The notes under the pieces: generated by a model
The model's database searches: none
What the model was told of the DNA's origin: nothing
The model's input: the letters and a program-made list of their open reading frames with translations, nothing else
Program-made: the position numbers and the translations under genes
DNA from: Alkalihalobacillus deserti
GTDB taxonomy: Bacteria; Bacillota; Bacilli; Bacillales; Bacillaceae_D
NCBI RefSeq assembly: GCF_020734105.1
Contig: NZ_JAJAFR010000008.1
Coordinates: 1 to 64,000 of the forward strand
Reading direction: 5' to 3'
DNA: 64,000 nt
Shown: positions 19,545-29,824 of the stretch, in pieces
Position numbering within the stretch: the first letter of the stretch is position 1
How the letters are laid out: every line of letters begins with the position of its first letter

Positions 19545-20933
19545 ATGGATTACAGAATCGAAAAAGATACCCTTGGTGAAATACAGGTTTTAGCTGATAA
19601 ATTATGGGGAGCCCAAACTCAACGGAGCAGTCAGAATTTTAAAATTGGGAAAGAAACAATGCCCATTGAAGTTATTTATGGCTTTGCTCAATTGAAAAAG
19701 AGTGCCGCGATTGTTAATCATAGTCTAGGCAATTTAAGTGATTTAAAGAAAAGAGCAATTGAGCATGCGGCTGATGAAATCTTATCAAACAAATTTGATC
19801 ATCATTTCCCTTTAAAAGTGTGGCAAACCGGAAGTGGTACACAAACGAACATGAATGTAAATGAAGTCATAGCAAACAGAGCCAATCAACTACTTACGGA
19901 CCAAGGAACTGAGGAGAAGGTTCATCCAAACGATGATGTCAATCAATCTCAAAGTTCAAATGATACATTTCCAACTGCAATGCATATTGCTGCTGTCATC
20001 AAAATTGAGGATGCCCTTTTACCTGCCCTCTCTAAACTTAAACAAACGTTTAAAACGAAGTCAGTGCAATTTAACGATATTATAAAAATTGGCCGTACCC
20101 ACTTACAAGATGCAACTCCTTTAACACTCGGACAGGAAATTAGTGGTTGGCATCGCATGCTTGAAAAGTCAGAACAGATGATCACGCAAAGCTTAGAATC
20201 CTTAAGAGAGCTCGCAATCGGAGGAACAGCAGTAGGAACAGGCATTAATGCACATCCGAAATTTGGAGATCTCGTAGCTGAAAATATAAGCAATGCCACG
20301 GGAAAGCAATTTACATCAGCCGAAAACAAATTCCATGCACTTACGAGTCATGATGAAATTGTATACATACATGGCGCATGCAAAGCACTAGCCGCTGACC
20401 TAATGAAAATAGCAAACGACGTGAGATGGTTAGCTAGCGGACCTCGTTCAGGTATCGGGGAAATCACCCTTCCAGCCAATGAACCAGGAAGCTCTATCAT
20501 GCCAGGAAAAGTTAACCCTACTCAAAGTGAGGCTTTAACAATGGTTGCTTGCCAAGTGATGGGAAACGACACAACAATTGCCTTTGCAGCTAGCCAAGGG
20601 AACTTCGAGCTTAATGTGTTTAAGCCTGTGATTATCTATAACTTCCTTCAATCTGTACAGCTATTAACCGATTCTATGATTTCATTTAATGATCTTTGCG
20701 CTGTCGGCATTGAACCAAACCTAGAAAAGATTAAACAAAACTTGGAACAATCACTCATGCTCGTAACTGCTTTAAACCCTCATATCGGCTATGAGAATGC
20801 AGCAACGATTGCCAAATTCGCGCACAAAGAAGGAATTACCTTAAAAGAAGCCGCTAAACAAACAGGCTTCCTCTCAGAAGATGATTTCGATCGACTTGTA
20901 AATCCAGAAGATATGGTTAAGCCAAAGGAATAG
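19545..20933 (+). CDS. fumC: Class II fumarate hydratase
   Basis: Interconverts fumarate and malate in the TCA cycle. 462 residues, homotetrameric family. Signatures: [23 protein letters not shown] with catalytic His, and the flexible-loop signature [13 protein letters not shown] with catalytic Ser. Start at ATG 19545; AAAGGA lies ~13 bases upstream, a long spacing. Monocistronic. Confidence 0.96.
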   Translation: MDYRIEKDTLGEIQVLADKLWGAQTQRSSQNFKIGKETMPIEVIYGFAQLKKSAAIVNHSLGNLSDLKKRAIEHAADEILSNKFDHHFPLKVWQTGSGTQTNMNVNEVIANRANQLLTDQGTEEKVHPNDDVNQSQSSNDTFPTAMHIAAVIKIEDALLPALSKLKQTFKTKSVQFNDIIKIGRTHLQDATPLTLGQEISGWHRMLEKSEQMITQSLESLRELAIGGTAVGTGINAHPKFGDLVAENISNATGKQFTSAENKFHALTSHDEIVYIHGACKALAADLMKIANDVRWLASGPRSGIGEITLPANEPGSSIMPGKVNPTQSEALTMVACQVMGNDTTIAFAASQGNFELNVFKPVIIYNFLQSVQLLTDSMISFNDLCAVGIEPNLEKIKQNLEQSLMLVTALNPHIGYENAATIAKFAHKEGITLKEAAKQTGFLSEDDFDRLVNPEDMVKPKE

Positions 20934-21004
20934 CTACCTATGTTAGGCTGTAAAATGTGCGGGTATCGTATTCTCTATTTTTAAAAAGTAGTGGAGGAAT
21001 TACT

Positions 21005-21159
21005 ATCGATCAAAACGTTGATGTTGAAAAACATAACGCAGAAACCAAAAAAGATGAAAGTAAAGTGGCCTCTACTTTCATCAAATACGCTACCTCTTGA
21101 TCATGTTTTTTGGTCTCTTATGGTTTTTAATTAGCTTTTTCATTCCGCTTTTTCAGTAA
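21005..21159 (+). pseudogene. Small single-pass membrane protein gene, frameshifted and start lost
   Basis: After GTGGAGGAAT, an ATC at the expected start position opens DQNVDVEKHNAE..., reading to STFIKYA, where the frame hits TGA. One base over, the reading continues LLIMFFGLLWFLISFFIPLFQ and stops at 21159. Together they form a typical ~50-residue Bacillus protein with a charged N-terminus and one C-terminal membrane helix. A single missing base near 21092 and the ATG-to-ATC change look like decay, unless both are sequence errors. Confidence 0.65.
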
Positions 21160-21410
21160 ATATGCTATTTGAAAAACGATAGAGATTCTATTAGGAGACG
21201 GATATACCTCTAATTTACCTTTTAACTGATTTCTAATTTGATAAGAGTTTAGAGAGAATCAGTACTTTATGGCCTTACTAACATGATCGCATTTGACAAA
21301 TTACAGCTTCCTGATCCCTGGAAATTTTTCACAATACTAGCTGATATCATTGAATTGTTTTATTACTTTGTTTGATCCATAAAATCTATCCTGTTACAGA
21401 TAATCACAAA

Positions 21411-21446
21411 AAACAGTAGAGGACTACAAAACTTCTCTACTGTTTT
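21411..21446. terminator. Intrinsic-terminator-like hairpin
   Basis: AAACAGTAGAG / CTCTACTGTTT stem with a long loop, downstream of the small membrane-protein relic. Confidence 0.6.
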
Positions 21447-21623
21447 AAGTACATTTTTATGGGGGGAAGAAAAATATACGACTAATTTAAAACTAGATTA
21501 GCTAGTCAGTTTATCTTTTTCTTTATGAGGTAAATCCAATTACAGCTTCTTACTGTTAACCAACACAGTATTAACGACAAAATGATGAACGTCATAAAAG
21601 GAACAAGCCAGATTTAAAATAAA

Positions 21624-21938
21624 TTACTCAGAAAGATAAGAACAGCAATAATCAGTAACAGTATGTATCTTTAATTGAAATTTTTCATTGGCAGGAACAT
21701 AGAAAACCCCATTACCCTCAATTAATTCCCAATCTTGTCCGTTTAACTTATATTCCAATTTCCCAGCTAGAATTTCCATTTCTTCTTTTAGAGAAGTCGA
21801 AAACTCATAATCACCTGGAAGCATAACTCCTACAGTTTTCTTCTCCCCATTTTCAAATAAAACCGTTCTACTCGTAACTTTCCCCTCAAAATAAACATTG
21901 GCTTCTTTTACTAGAGTAACATTCTTAAATTGTGACAT
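21624..21938 (-). CDS. ppnP: Pyrimidine/purine nucleoside phosphorylase PpnP (YaiE/DUF1255)
   Basis: Small cupin that phosphorolyses a broad range of nucleosides. The 104-residue length from ATG 21938 equals the family length, and AAGGA lies eight bases before it. Diagnostic pieces: [28 protein letters not shown] and EIMEILAG-like [14 protein letters not shown], then [13 protein letters not shown]. Cupin fold, but not ectoine synthase. Monocistronic. Confidence 0.88.
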   Translation of the reverse strand: MSQFKNVTLVKEANVYFEGKVTSRTVLFENGEKKTVGVMLPGDYEFSTSLKEEMEILAGKLEYKLNGQDWELIEGNGVFYVPANEKFQLKIHTVTDYCCSYLSE

Positions 21939-22003
21939 CTCCATCTTCCTTTCAAGTTTATTGTCTAAATTTATCACAAATCGCTCTCTGAATAAATAAT
22001 AAT

Positions 22004-22056
22004 TTAAAGAGCTTGTTCAAAAAGGGTGGTCTTCCCTTTTTGAACAAGCTCTTTAA
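22004..22056. repeat. Long perfect hairpin with TTCAAAAAGGG core
   Basis: Arms of 23 bases (inner part TGTTCAAAAAGGG / CCCTTTTTGAACA) around a seven-base loop. The same core recurs at 35938-35984 and in variant form at 43790-43833. It may serve as a bidirectional terminator between ppnP and the small gene at 22158. Confidence 0.75.
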
Positions 22057-22157
22057 GTAGTAGAAAGTATTTTCAACCGTACTTAATCGTTTATGAGTAA
22101 AAAAATTGTAATTGTATACAACTAATAAGATAAACAAAAGAAAGTGAGCGAAACAAT

Positions 22158-22295
22158 ATGAAAAACAAGAATAAGACGATATCAGGAACCAATATCGAAG
22201 AAGTGAAACAACTAAATGCTCAATCAGGTCTTTCTTATAATGAAGCCAAAATTCTACTCGCTAAGAAAAAAGGATTATATCCTTATAATCAATAA
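22158..22295 (+). CDS. Small protein, 45 aa
   Basis: ATG at 22158 behind AAAGTGAGCG encodes MKNKNKTISGTNIEEVK... ending LAKKKGLYPYNQ. The pattern SGTNIEEVKQLNAQSGLSYNEAK looks like a conserved small Bacillus protein with a repeated TN-EEVK/LNAQSG style, reminiscent of small spore-associated proteins, but I cannot assign it. A terminator-like hairpin lies ~175 bases downstream. Confidence 0.5.
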   Translation: MKNKNKTISGTNIEEVKQLNAQSGLSYNEAKILLAKKKGLYPYNQ

Positions 22296-22470
22296 TTCAT
22301 TTCATAGCTCCCATTCTTATTATCATCAGGAATGTGAGCCTTTGCAATGAAAGGCAATTACAGTTCCTTTATTCTGGCCATTGTTCTTAGAAGCATTAAG
22401 CAGAACCATTGCTTTTCCTTGAGTACTCAAAAGCATCTTAAATGAAAGGCACTGAAAAAGGCAAAAACCA

Positions 22471-22508
22471 AAGGGTACTGAAAAACCAACCTTTTTCAGT
22501 GCCCTTTT
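22471..22508 (+). terminator. Terminator-like hairpin
   Basis: AAGGGTACTGAAAAA pairs with TTTTTCAGTGCCCTT (one wobble), followed by TTTAAAG. A partial extra copy of the same arm (AAAGGCACTGAAAAAGG) lies just upstream at about 22445. Confidence 0.55.
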
Positions 22509-22548
22509 TAAAGCACCTTCACACTGCTTTAAATCTTGATTCACCTTT

Positions 22549-22585
22549 TAAAAAAACGGCAGTGGAGCTATGTCCAATGCCGTTC
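22549..22585 (-). terminator. Terminator of the amino-acid symporter gene
   Basis: AACGGCA / TGCCGTT stem; on the minus strand it is followed by seven T. It lies 30 bases after the symporter stop. Confidence 0.8.
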
Positions 22586-22614
22586 TCTAAATTTCCGGTT
22601 GGAATCAAAATAAT

Positions 22615-24081
22615 TTAGCTTGAAAGCTTATCTTTTTCTTGATCCTTCTTGTACTCATCTTCCCAAAAGTCTGCATTTTTAATCCCTAACTTTTTAGGAT
22701 CAAATACCGGGTCAAGACCTTGCTTTTTCTGCTCCTCGAAGTCCTTCAACGTGCGCAAAGCAGGTTTTGCTAAGATAAGAATGGCAATTAAATTCAACCA
22801 AACCATTAGTCCAAGCCCCACATCTCCAAGAGCCCACGCAAGCTCTGCTTCGCGAACAGCTCCAAAAAAAACAGCTAATAATAAAACAATCTTTAAAATA
22901 AACATTCCTGCTTTGTTTAACTTACCACGAATCAAATAAGCAATATTTGTCTCAGCAATATAGTAGTAAGCCATAATCGTTGTAAAAGCAAAGAAGAATA
23001 ATGCAATTGCTACAAACGCTGCTCCAAAACCAGGTAATACAGACTCGATAGCAGCTTGAGTATAGCTTGCCCCAGCTGGAATTTCACTACCTAAGTTGTT
23101 TGTGATGAAACCTCCATCAGGATTAACTGTATTATACATACCTGTAAAAAGAATCATGAAAGCCGTTGCCGAACAAACAAGCAATGTATCAATATAAACA
23201 GAAAACGATTGCACCAAACCTTGCTTTGCCGGGTGTGATACTTCTGCAGCCGCAGCCGCATGTGGACCAGTCCCTTGACCGGCTTCATTTGAGTAGATCC
23301 CACGTTTAACTCCCCAAGAAATGGCCAACCCAATAATTCCACCAAAAGCAGCATCCGCTCCAAATGCACTGCTAATAATTAACCCAATCACCGCAGGTAA
23401 TTCAGTAATATTGACCAACACAATAATTAACGATAGGCCAATATAAGCAACCGCCATGAAAGGAACAACAAATTGAGCCACATTCGCAATACGTTTAACT
23501 CCACCAAAAATAATAACACCAATAATAGCAATTAAAATAGAAGCAGTAATGTACGTATTAACAGAAAATGCGTTTTCAACCGCAATAGCAATTGAATTAG
23601 CTTGAATACCTGGCATTAACAAACTCATTGCTAAAAGCGCTGCAATCGCAAACAAAACAGCATACCATTTCCAGCCTATCCCTTTTTCAATATAATAAGC
23701 TGGTCCACCTCGATATTGCCCATCTTGCTTAACTTTATACATTTGCGCAAGTGTCGATTCAATAAAGGCACTTGCCGCTCCGATAAAAGCAATCGTCCAC
23801 ATCCAAAATACAGCTCCCGGTCCACCAAAAGCAATCGCCGTAGCCGTACCTGCGATATTACCAGTTCCAACTCGGCCGGAAAGAGAAATTGCTAGTGCCT
23901 GAAAAGAAGATACTCCAGCTTCTGAGCTCTTTCCTTTGAACGTCAATTTGACCATTTCTTTTACATGTCTCACTTGTAAGAAACGTGTCAGAATAGAAAA
24001 GAGCAATCCTACTCCGAGGCAAAAGTAGATCATCGGTGTACTCCATAGAACACCATTTAGCCAATTGATCAACTGATCCAA
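22615..24081 (-). CDS. alsT: Sodium:alanine symporter family protein (AGCS)
   Basis: Na+-coupled uptake of small neutral amino acids across the cytoplasmic membrane. 488 residues with about 11 hydrophobic segments. AGCS signatures visible: FQALAISLSGRVGTGNIAGTATAIAFGG is the region of the family's GxGN motif, and YSNEAGQGTGPHAAAAAE is the other conserved block. TTG start at 24081 with AGGAGGGG. Na+ coupling fits a salt-adapted host. Own terminator; monocistronic. Confidence 0.92.
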   Translation of the reverse strand: MDQLINWLNGVLWSTPMIYFCLGVGLLFSILTRFLQVRHVKEMVKLTFKGKSSEAGVSSFQALAISLSGRVGTGNIAGTATAIAFGGPGAVFWMWTIAFIGAASAFIESTLAQMYKVKQDGQYRGGPAYYIEKGIGWKWYAVLFAIAALLAMSLLMPGIQANSIAIAVENAFSVNTYITASILIAIIGVIIFGGVKRIANVAQFVVPFMAVAYIGLSLIIVLVNITELPAVIGLIISSAFGADAAFGGIIGLAISWGVKRGIYSNEAGQGTGPHAAAAAEVSHPAKQGLVQSFSVYIDTLLVCSATAFMILFTGMYNTVNPDGGFITNNLGSEIPAGASYTQAAIESVLPGFGAAFVAIALFFFAFTTIMAYYYIAETNIAYLIRGKLNKAGMFILKIVLLLAVFFGAVREAELAWALGDVGLGLMVWLNLIAILILAKPALRTLKDFEEQKKQGLDPVFDPKKLGIKNADFWEDEYKKDQEKDKLSS

Positions 24082-24309
24082 ATGAACCCCTCCTAGTTTT
24101 TTAAATCTTTTGAATTTTTTTCAAATTATAATTAATTATAATTTGAAATTCACTTAATGACAATAAACTATTTTACAAACCCGAAAGAAATCGTTCGACA
24201 TTTTGTCGTATTTTCTACTTGATATTTGATTTACTGAATACTCTAACAAAAGTCCAAGCGATTATGCCGGGTTTTTTTTGACTGTCGTTATAATCGCATT
24301 CAATCTGCT

Positions 24310-24570
24310 ACTTTTTATTCTACAGCTTTTTTAACAACATCCACTTCTCTCAAATCAGCATCTGCATAACAGATTAAAATAGGTAACTCCTCCAATATGA
24401 GGCGATATTACCAATTCGGAATAGGTCATTCATTTATTTGTGAATCAAATTCAAACACATCTATGGCTGCTCCTTTAATTTGATTTTGTTTCACGCGAAA
24501 ATGAGACCCTTCTTTATGAAGGATCCCGTCACGTGAGACGTTAATTAAAAAGGCCGTTGATTTCATTAAA
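24310..24570 (-). pseudogene. D-isomer-specific 2-hydroxyacid dehydrogenase, C-terminal relic
   Basis: The minus strand reads LMKSTAFLINVSRDGI, then QIKGAAIDVFE, a stop, then in another frame LVISPHIGGVTY. These are the successive NAD-domain blocks (LINxSRG, GAALDVFE, TPHIGG) of phosphoglycerate/hydroxyacid dehydrogenases. The 5' two-thirds is missing and the frame is broken, so it is a gene remnant. Confidence 0.75.
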
Positions 24571-24609
24571 CGCTAAACTTCAGAAAAGCATGGAATCCAA
24601 TCGACCCTT

Positions 24610-24936
24610 TCATTCAAAATATAAATGATAATGATTTTTACAACCTTCATTGAACGAAGACTCACAAACCGGACACCGAGAACCACTACTAACGTAAGTA
24701 TGAATAGTTAACTCCGTTTGGCAAGCACCACATAAGATCGCTTTCTCTTCTCGTTCTTCTTTCTTCCATATAATAGGCTCATGATCTGCCAACTCTTCAT
24801 GACAACGATGGCAAGGATAATAAGTGTTACAACATTTATATTTAATCGCAATGATGTCTTTATCCGTATGATAATGTGCACACCGTGTCTGCTCATCTAC
24901 CTTTATACCTTTTACTTGAATTGCTTTCATTACCAT
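24610..24936 (-). CDS. CHY-type zinc finger protein
   Basis: 108-residue Cys/His-rich protein. RCAHYHTDKDIIAIKYKCC, YYPCHRCHEEL, CGACQTELT and CPVCESSFN supply the conserved C/H ligands of the CHY zinc finger, which binds three zinc ions. In bacteria the family is stand-alone and of unknown function. No partner gene nearby; the next gene-free stretch is ~330 bases with no feature seen except the terminator of the neighbour. Confidence 0.85.
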   Translation of the reverse strand: MVMKAIQVKGIKVDEQTRCAHYHTDKDIIAIKYKCCNTYYPCHRCHEELADHEPIIWKKEEREEKAILCGACQTELTIHTYVSSGSRCPVCESSFNEGCKNHYHLYFE

Positions 24937-25233
24937 CGACTCTTTTCTTGAATATTCATATTTATTAGCACCTCGTTACTAGTATAACATCGGCGACTAA
25001 AAAAAGGATTCACTCATGTAGGAAACTAGCAGGACTGAAATGAAAGCATACATAATGAATCGCTTAGATAGCAATAGACTGACCAGGAAGCTTGTAATGG
25101 GTAACAATCCGCTATATGCTAAAAATCAGTAGACATGAACTGTCAATAAAACAGAATAAGGATCGAGTGTGCACTAAAGACAAATGACTATAGTTATAGC
25201 TATTGGAATAAAACGCTGATCTAACTAATGAAA

Positions 25234-25263
25234 AGAAGCAGCGCCTTAACTAGCGCTACTTCT
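25234..25263 (-). terminator. Terminator of the NSS transporter gene
   Basis: AGAAGCAGCGC / GCGCTACTTCT stem with one wobble pair; on the minus strand followed by TTTTCATT. Just after the stop of the gene. Confidence 0.8.
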
Positions 25264-25267
25264 TTCT

Positions 25268-26623
25268 TTAAAAGATCCACTCAAGAACACCCATCACATC
25301 TAAAAACACAACAATAATGGCAATCGGTGTTACGTATCGCAATAAATAAAACCAAGTATAAAAGAATCCCTTTCCTATTTTAGAGCCTTGCTGAAGCTCG
25401 TCAAACAAAGCGGTTCTCGAGACCTTAAACGTAACAAAGATTGACACTGCAAGCGCTCCTAATGGCATGAGAATATTACTTACCAACATATCTATAAAAT
25501 CGAAGAAAGTCCGACCAAAAATAACCGTATCAGCCATTAGCCCAAATGAGAGGCATGAAGGAATTCCCACAATGAAAATTATTCCTCCAAGTAACCACGT
25601 ATATTTCTTCCTCTTATTTGGATCATCTTTTGCTAAGTTTGCCACAAGAGCCTCAATCATCGAAAAGGCAGATGTTAAAGCCGCAAATAAAAACAATATT
25701 AGAAACGCAATGAAGAAAAGCATTCCAAACGGCATTTCGTTAAAGACAGCTGGTAACACAGCAAAAACCAAAGTAGGCCCTTCATTGACTTCTAACCCCA
25801 TTGAAAAAACTCCTGGAAAAATAGCTAAACCAGCTAACAAAGCGATAAATAAATTCATTCCCACAATCGAAACAGCTGATTTAGGTAAATTCTGCGATTT
25901 AGGAAGATAAGAACTATAGGTCACCATAACAGAGACCCCAAGTGACAAAGCAAAAAAGGCTTGCCCTAACGCAAATAGAATCACTTCTGAATTCAACTGT
26001 GTAAAATCAGGAACAAGTAAAAAACGCACGCCTTCCATCGCTCCATCCAAACTCAAAGAACGAATTACCAACATGAAAAATAAAATAAATAAAGCTGGCA
26101 TCATAAAAGTGCTGGCTTTTTCGATTCCTTTTTGAACCCCTTTTGCCACTACAAAAACCGTTATCAGTAAAAAGACAAATTGTCCAGTTAAAGCAGAAAA
26201 CGGGTTCGATATAATGCTTCCAAATAACTGCCCATATTGTTCTTGCGGTAAGTCGTTCAGCCCTCCTGTAAAGGCTTGGAACAGATATAAAATAATCCAT
26301 CCACCTACCACACTATAAAACGACAAAACTAAAAAACTCGTAAATACACCCAATCTCCCCGTCAGATGCCATAGTGTGTTTGGTGCTAATTTTTTATAGG
26401 TCGTTACCGCATCACTTTGAGCTCGGCGTCCTATCACAAATTCACCAACTAATAAAGGATAACCTAATAACAAAGTGAAAAGGATGAAAAGAAGAAAGAA
26501 AGCTCCACCACCAGATGTTCCTGCGACATAAGGTAACTTCCATATGGCTCCTAGTCCAATCGCTGACCCCGCTGCCGCTAAAATAAACCCTAACTTTGAT
26601 TTCCATTGTTCATGTGCAGACAT
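25268..26623 (-). CDS. Sodium-dependent transporter, NSS/SNF family
   Basis: LeuT-fold Na+-coupled amino-acid (or similar solute) symporter. The N-terminal [17 protein letters not shown] is the signature Na+-binding TM1 of the family. About 11-12 hydrophobic segments over 451 residues. The start is placed at ATG 26623 ([10 protein letters not shown]); the upstream in-frame extension is low-complexity and lacks homology-type features. Second Na+-coupled transporter in 4 kb. Substrate not decidable. Confidence 0.9.
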   Translation of the reverse strand: MSAHEQWKSKLGFILAAAGSAIGLGAIWKLPYVAGTSGGGAFFLLFILFTLLLGYPLLVGEFVIGRRAQSDAVTTYKKLAPNTLWHLTGRLGVFTSFLVLSFYSVVGGWIILYLFQAFTGGLNDLPQEQYGQLFGSIISNPFSALTGQFVFLLITVFVVAKGVQKGIEKASTFMMPALFILFFMLVIRSLSLDGAMEGVRFLLVPDFTQLNSEVILFALGQAFFALSLGVSVMVTYSSYLPKSQNLPKSAVSIVGMNLFIALLAGLAIFPGVFSMGLEVNEGPTLVFAVLPAVFNEMPFGMLFFIAFLILFLFAALTSAFSMIEALVANLAKDDPNKRKKYTWLLGGIIFIVGIPSCLSFGLMADTVIFGRTFFDFIDMLVSNILMPLGALAVSIFVTFKVSRTALFDELQQGSKIGKGFFYTWFYLLRYVTPIAIIVVFLDVMGVLEWIF

Positions 26624-27034
26624 TCTATCAAACTCTTTTCTACTATTTTTTTTCACAAAAAATAAACACAAATGAAAGTATAAGCGAAACTCTATCGTTT
26701 TAAAAGACTTTTGTCGAAAAATATCGTATTTTACTATAATTTTTAAGAGCAATTGTATACACCGATACAAGATTGTATTTATTTAGAATTAGTGTTTCAA
26801 TCTCTCAACAATTCCATTACAGATTGCTTACACAACATTAAAAAAGGTGAAAAAACAACAAAAAACCTCTAAACGAGTTGTAAGATTGTCCAAAAATAAT
26901 GATAATACTATAATTTGCAAATAAAAAAGTTTACGATGGCATTGTGTATGTGCTGACTTTTGAAGCCTATCTTTTCCTCAATCAAATTAAAAAATTCATG
27001 GATCAAACCTAAAATAGAAAGGTGGTCGTTGTGA
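26624..27034. other. Intergenic region, nothing recognised
   Basis: Very AT-rich upstream region of the NSS transporter; no relic or clear hairpin seen. Confidence 0.5.
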
Positions 27035-27220
27035 ATGAACCGAGATTTCACTTTACAACAAATAGCTGAAGGGCTTACGAAATCTGTATTAAATGCATCG
27101 GATAAAGACTTAGAAGGGTTTCAAAGAATTATCGATGAAACAATTAAATTAAGAGAAGCACACAAAGATCTACATAAAATGGTACAAAGTTATACGACCT
27201 CTAGTGTACAACGTTCATAA
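27035..27220 (+). CDS. Small hypothetical protein, 61 aa
   Basis: ATG at 27035 preceded by AAAGGTGG. The product MNRDFTLQQIAEGL... is predicted to be helical, soluble and heptad-like (KDLEGFQRIIDETIKLREAH), suggesting a short coiled coil. A clear terminator follows the stop. Not recognised. Confidence 0.6.
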   Translation: MNRDFTLQQIAEGLTKSVLNASDKDLEGFQRIIDETIKLREAHKDLHKMVQSYTTSSVQRS

Positions 27221-27236
27221 TCTGAGAGTTTACCAA

Positions 27237-27276
27237 AAACCGTCTAAGAAGAAGCTCTGACTTAGGCGGTTTATTA
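27237..27276 (+). terminator. Intrinsic terminator
   Basis: AAACCGTCTAAG / CTTAGGCGGTTT stem followed by ATTATTTATT, 17 bases after the small gene. Confidence 0.85.
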
Positions 27277-27321
27277 TTTATTCTCACAAGAAAAAGATTA
27301 ATAACTGCGACGCGATTGCCA

Positions 27322-27453
27322 CTAAAACAGTGCAAATCGATAAGCAGCCGCATAGGCAATCGAAGGACCTTCAGAATCAACCAATTGATTGACAGCTCCT
27401 AAACCTGGAGTACTAGTTAAGCCACCACATAGGGCGCCAAGTGAGTATCCTCC
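27322..27453 (-). pseudogene. Fragment of an AspT/YidE-type putative transporter
   Basis: The minus strand reads GGYSLGALCGGLTSTPGLG, then SEGPSIAYAAAYRF and a stop. The GALxGxLTSTPxL and YA.AY pattern is the conserved end of the duplicated membrane domain of AspT/YidE/YbjL transporters. Only ~43 residues remain, without a start, directly beside a hairpin at 27457. Assignment is from this one block. Confidence 0.5.
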
Positions 27454-27456
27454 ATT

Positions 27457-27485
27457 AAAAAAGCATAATCCTATTATGCTTTTTT
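27457..27485. terminator. Bidirectional terminator hairpin
   Basis: AAAAAAGCATAAT / ATTATGCTTTTTT perfect arms with a three-base loop. Confidence 0.7.
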
Positions 27486-27828
27486 ACTATGTCTTAGTGA
27501 TTTAAACTTTGAAAGAAGTACCTTGCTCACATATTAACTAAGTCTCTATCAAAAACAAAAAGATAGAGTTTATATAAATTATGATACGTGCTAGTGTTCG
27601 CAGCAATGTACTTCTGTCCGACTTATTAGTTCGCCATAAAAATATCCCCCTAAACGCCTATAACGCCTAGAAGGTAATACTTGTTAAATTCTTTACACTA
27701 ACCACTCCTCCATACTCTCGATCTTAGCCAAAGAGTTCTCTTGTTAGAGTAATGAGACTTTAACCTCAAGCCCCCAACTACCCTCGGAGTAAGAGAGCTT
27801 AACGCAAAGAAGTTTAGTTGCCAACTAC

Positions 27829-28236
27829 TTAATCGCTATCCTCTTCACCTTTTCCACCATCGTCCTCAAGAAACCAGAGTGGACTTTTATTATCGACTTC
27901 ACCATTATAATTGATTAAGATTTCTTCCCCTGCTTTTATATCACAATATGCATAATAGCTAAATGTATGGTGTTCAAAATTAATATCATACGTCGCATTT
28001 GGTTCATATGAGTGGTTAAATAACATCCCATATCCTAACACAACTGCAGAATGATTTTTTCCATATTCATACACATAATCCGCCAGGGTCGTTTCCTGTA
28101 TTAAAATATGTTCCTCATTAAGATAAGGGATAACAGGCGCTTCATGTATGAGCTCTCCTTTGGTAATATCGCGCGTGGCGAATATCCCTCTATTAAACTC
28201 ACCTGTACTGAGTTTGGACGTTTTGACTTCAATCAT
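27829..28236 (-). CDS. SET domain-containing protein
   Basis: 135-residue protein consisting of a SET fold: N-terminal GRGIFA-like FNRGIFATRDI, the pseudoknot motif MLFNHSYEPNATY (NHS) and GEEILINYN. SET proteins methylate lysine; short bacterial versions are of unknown target. ATG 28236 is chosen because AAGGTGAT precedes it at good spacing. An acidic tail (GGKGEEDSD) ends the protein. No partner gene. Confidence 0.85.
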   Translation of the reverse strand: MIEVKTSKLSTGEFNRGIFATRDITKGELIHEAPVIPYLNEEHILIQETTLADYVYEYGKNHSAVVLGYGMLFNHSYEPNATYDINFEHHTFSYYAYCDIKAGEEILINYNGEVDNKSPLWFLEDDGGKGEEDSD

Positions 28237-28406
28237 ACTAATCACCTTCACGTTCTTTAAAATACTTTCTAAAAGCTTGCCCGTTAATTACAAAGTTTAG
28301 ACTTGTTTATCATACCATATCAAATCCTTTTCACTTAGGATTTCCATCAAAATAAAAAAAACGTATGGATGATTATAGACCCCAAACGTTTTTCTGATCC
28401 TTATCT

Positions 28407-29297
28407 TCAAACTTCTTTTTTAAATGTATTCGTCAACTTACCTAACTTCTCTATTTCAATTGTCACTTCATCGCCGTCCCGAAGATACACTCTTGTGTCT
28501 TCAGGCATACCGAATGCAACCCCTTCAGGAGTACCCGTTAAAATAATATCGCCTGGGTATAATGTCATATGATCGGAAATATAACTAACGATTTCATTGC
28601 ATTTGAAAATCATATCTGCCGTATTTGAATTTTGTCGTACTTCTCCATTGACAATTCCCTTAATGGCTAATTGATTCGGATCTCCGACTTCATCACTCGT
28701 TACTAAATAGGGTCCTAGTGGACTAAAGCCATCTAGACACTTTCCAAGTAACCATTGATTTGTTCTAAATTGTAAATCTCTAGAGGATAGATCATTTGCA
28801 TTGCAATAGCCGAACACATAATCGAGGGCTTCATTTTCAGAGACACGTTTTGCTTCTTTCCCTATCACAATCACTAACTCAGCCTCATAATCATTCTCGT
28901 TGGAGTTAAATGGTAGATTAATTACATCATGATGTGCGGCAATTGTATTATCAAATTTATTAAATAAAATTGGATATTCGGGGATTGGCATGTTTGTCTC
29001 TTCTGCATGCTTTTTGTAGTTTAAACCAATACAGATTATTTTCCCTGGTTTTGGTACAGATGGTCCTAACGTTAGACTTTCTTCCTCTAAGAAAACTACA
29101 TCATTTTTGTTCTCAAGAGCAAGCTTTGTTAAAACATCTAATGTTTGAAGAGCCTCTTCATTGTTAATAACTTCTTCAATGGACGTTGGCACTTCTTTAG
29201 AGAAGAATCCAGCTGCTTTTTCTAGGTCTAAAATACCCTCATTTGTCTTTATCCCTAATTTCAAACGCTCATTGTCCTTAAATGTTACTAATTTCAT
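28407..29297 (-). CDS. Fumarylacetoacetate hydrolase family protein
   Basis: FAH-fold Mg2+/Mn2+ enzyme acting on 2-oxo acids (hydrolysis, hydration or decarboxylation). Conserved blocks: ICIGLNYKKHAEE, YEAELVIVIGKEAKR (metal-binding E-x-E/D region), GKCLDGFSPLGPY and GDIILTGTPEGVAFG. 296 residues, typical. Its position at the edge of a sugar-acid region suggests a late step of a deoxy-sugar-acid pathway (such as cleavage of a diketo-deoxy acid), but the reaction is not determined. A cre-like GCGCTTTCA word lies ~150 bases upstream. Confidence 0.85.
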   Translation of the reverse strand: MKLVTFKDNERLKLGIKTNEGILDLEKAAGFFSKEVPTSIEEVINNEEALQTLDVLTKLALENKNDVVFLEEESLTLGPSVPKPGKIICIGLNYKKHAEETNMPIPEYPILFNKFDNTIAAHHDVINLPFNSNENDYEAELVIVIGKEAKRVSENEALDYVFGYCNANDLSSRDLQFRTNQWLLGKCLDGFSPLGPYLVTSDEVGDPNQLAIKGIVNGEVRQNSNTADMIFKCNEIVSYISDHMTLYPGDIILTGTPEGVAFGMPEDTRVYLRDGDEVTIEIEKLGKLTNTFKKEV

Positions 29298-29523
29298 TCT
29301 TTTACCCCTCCAACATCAAAATGGTTTATAATTAAATTTCTCATTTACACCTCTCTTAGAGGCGATATTACTTCTGTTAGTAAAAACACCGCTCTTTCAA
29401 TTTCGAGATCCACCTGCATGGAATTTTCTTGACACAAATCCTAAAGCGCTTTCATTTCATAGGATGAAAGAAAAGAAAACTGCTACATTTGGTCTAGTAG
29501 TTTCACTATTAATATACCATTCC

Positions 29524-29643
29524 TCACCCCGTGATTAAAGAAAAATGATTAAACAGACTTGTCGCTTTGGAGAATTTAAGAGCAACTACGTTTAGCTCAA
29601 CTATGTTGCCATTTGGGTCATCTACGTTGAAATAATAATTCAC
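29524..29643 (-). pseudogene. VOC (glyoxalase/bleomycin-resistance) family fragment
   Basis: Within the 530-base gap between the FAH gene and the AraC gene, the minus strand reads NYYFNVDDPNGNIVELNVV and goes on to a stop. FxxDPxGNxxEL is the conserved C-terminal block of VOC proteins. Only ~39 residues remain and no start is available. Confidence 0.6.
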
Positions 29644-29824
29644 TGTATTTCACCTATGTATTTACGTTTTAAACACTGAGGAACGCACAGTACAGCGTTT
29701 AAACCGCATTTCTGTTTGAGAAATCATCTCAATATTACGCCTTGTCATCCGATCCAACATTTTCTCAAAAAGTATCGATATCGTACTTTAAAAGACTGGA
29801 TTTGAATAGTCGGTACGTTGGAAC

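Noticed and set aside
21624..21977. Small cupin considered as the missing ectoine synthase EctC
   Set aside because: Its blocks ([19 protein letters not shown]) and 104-residue length are those of PpnP; the EctC signature is absent.
22326..22544. Minus-strand 72-codon frame
   Set aside because: It runs through terminator hairpins, has no SD, and its composition is that of repeated hairpin arms.
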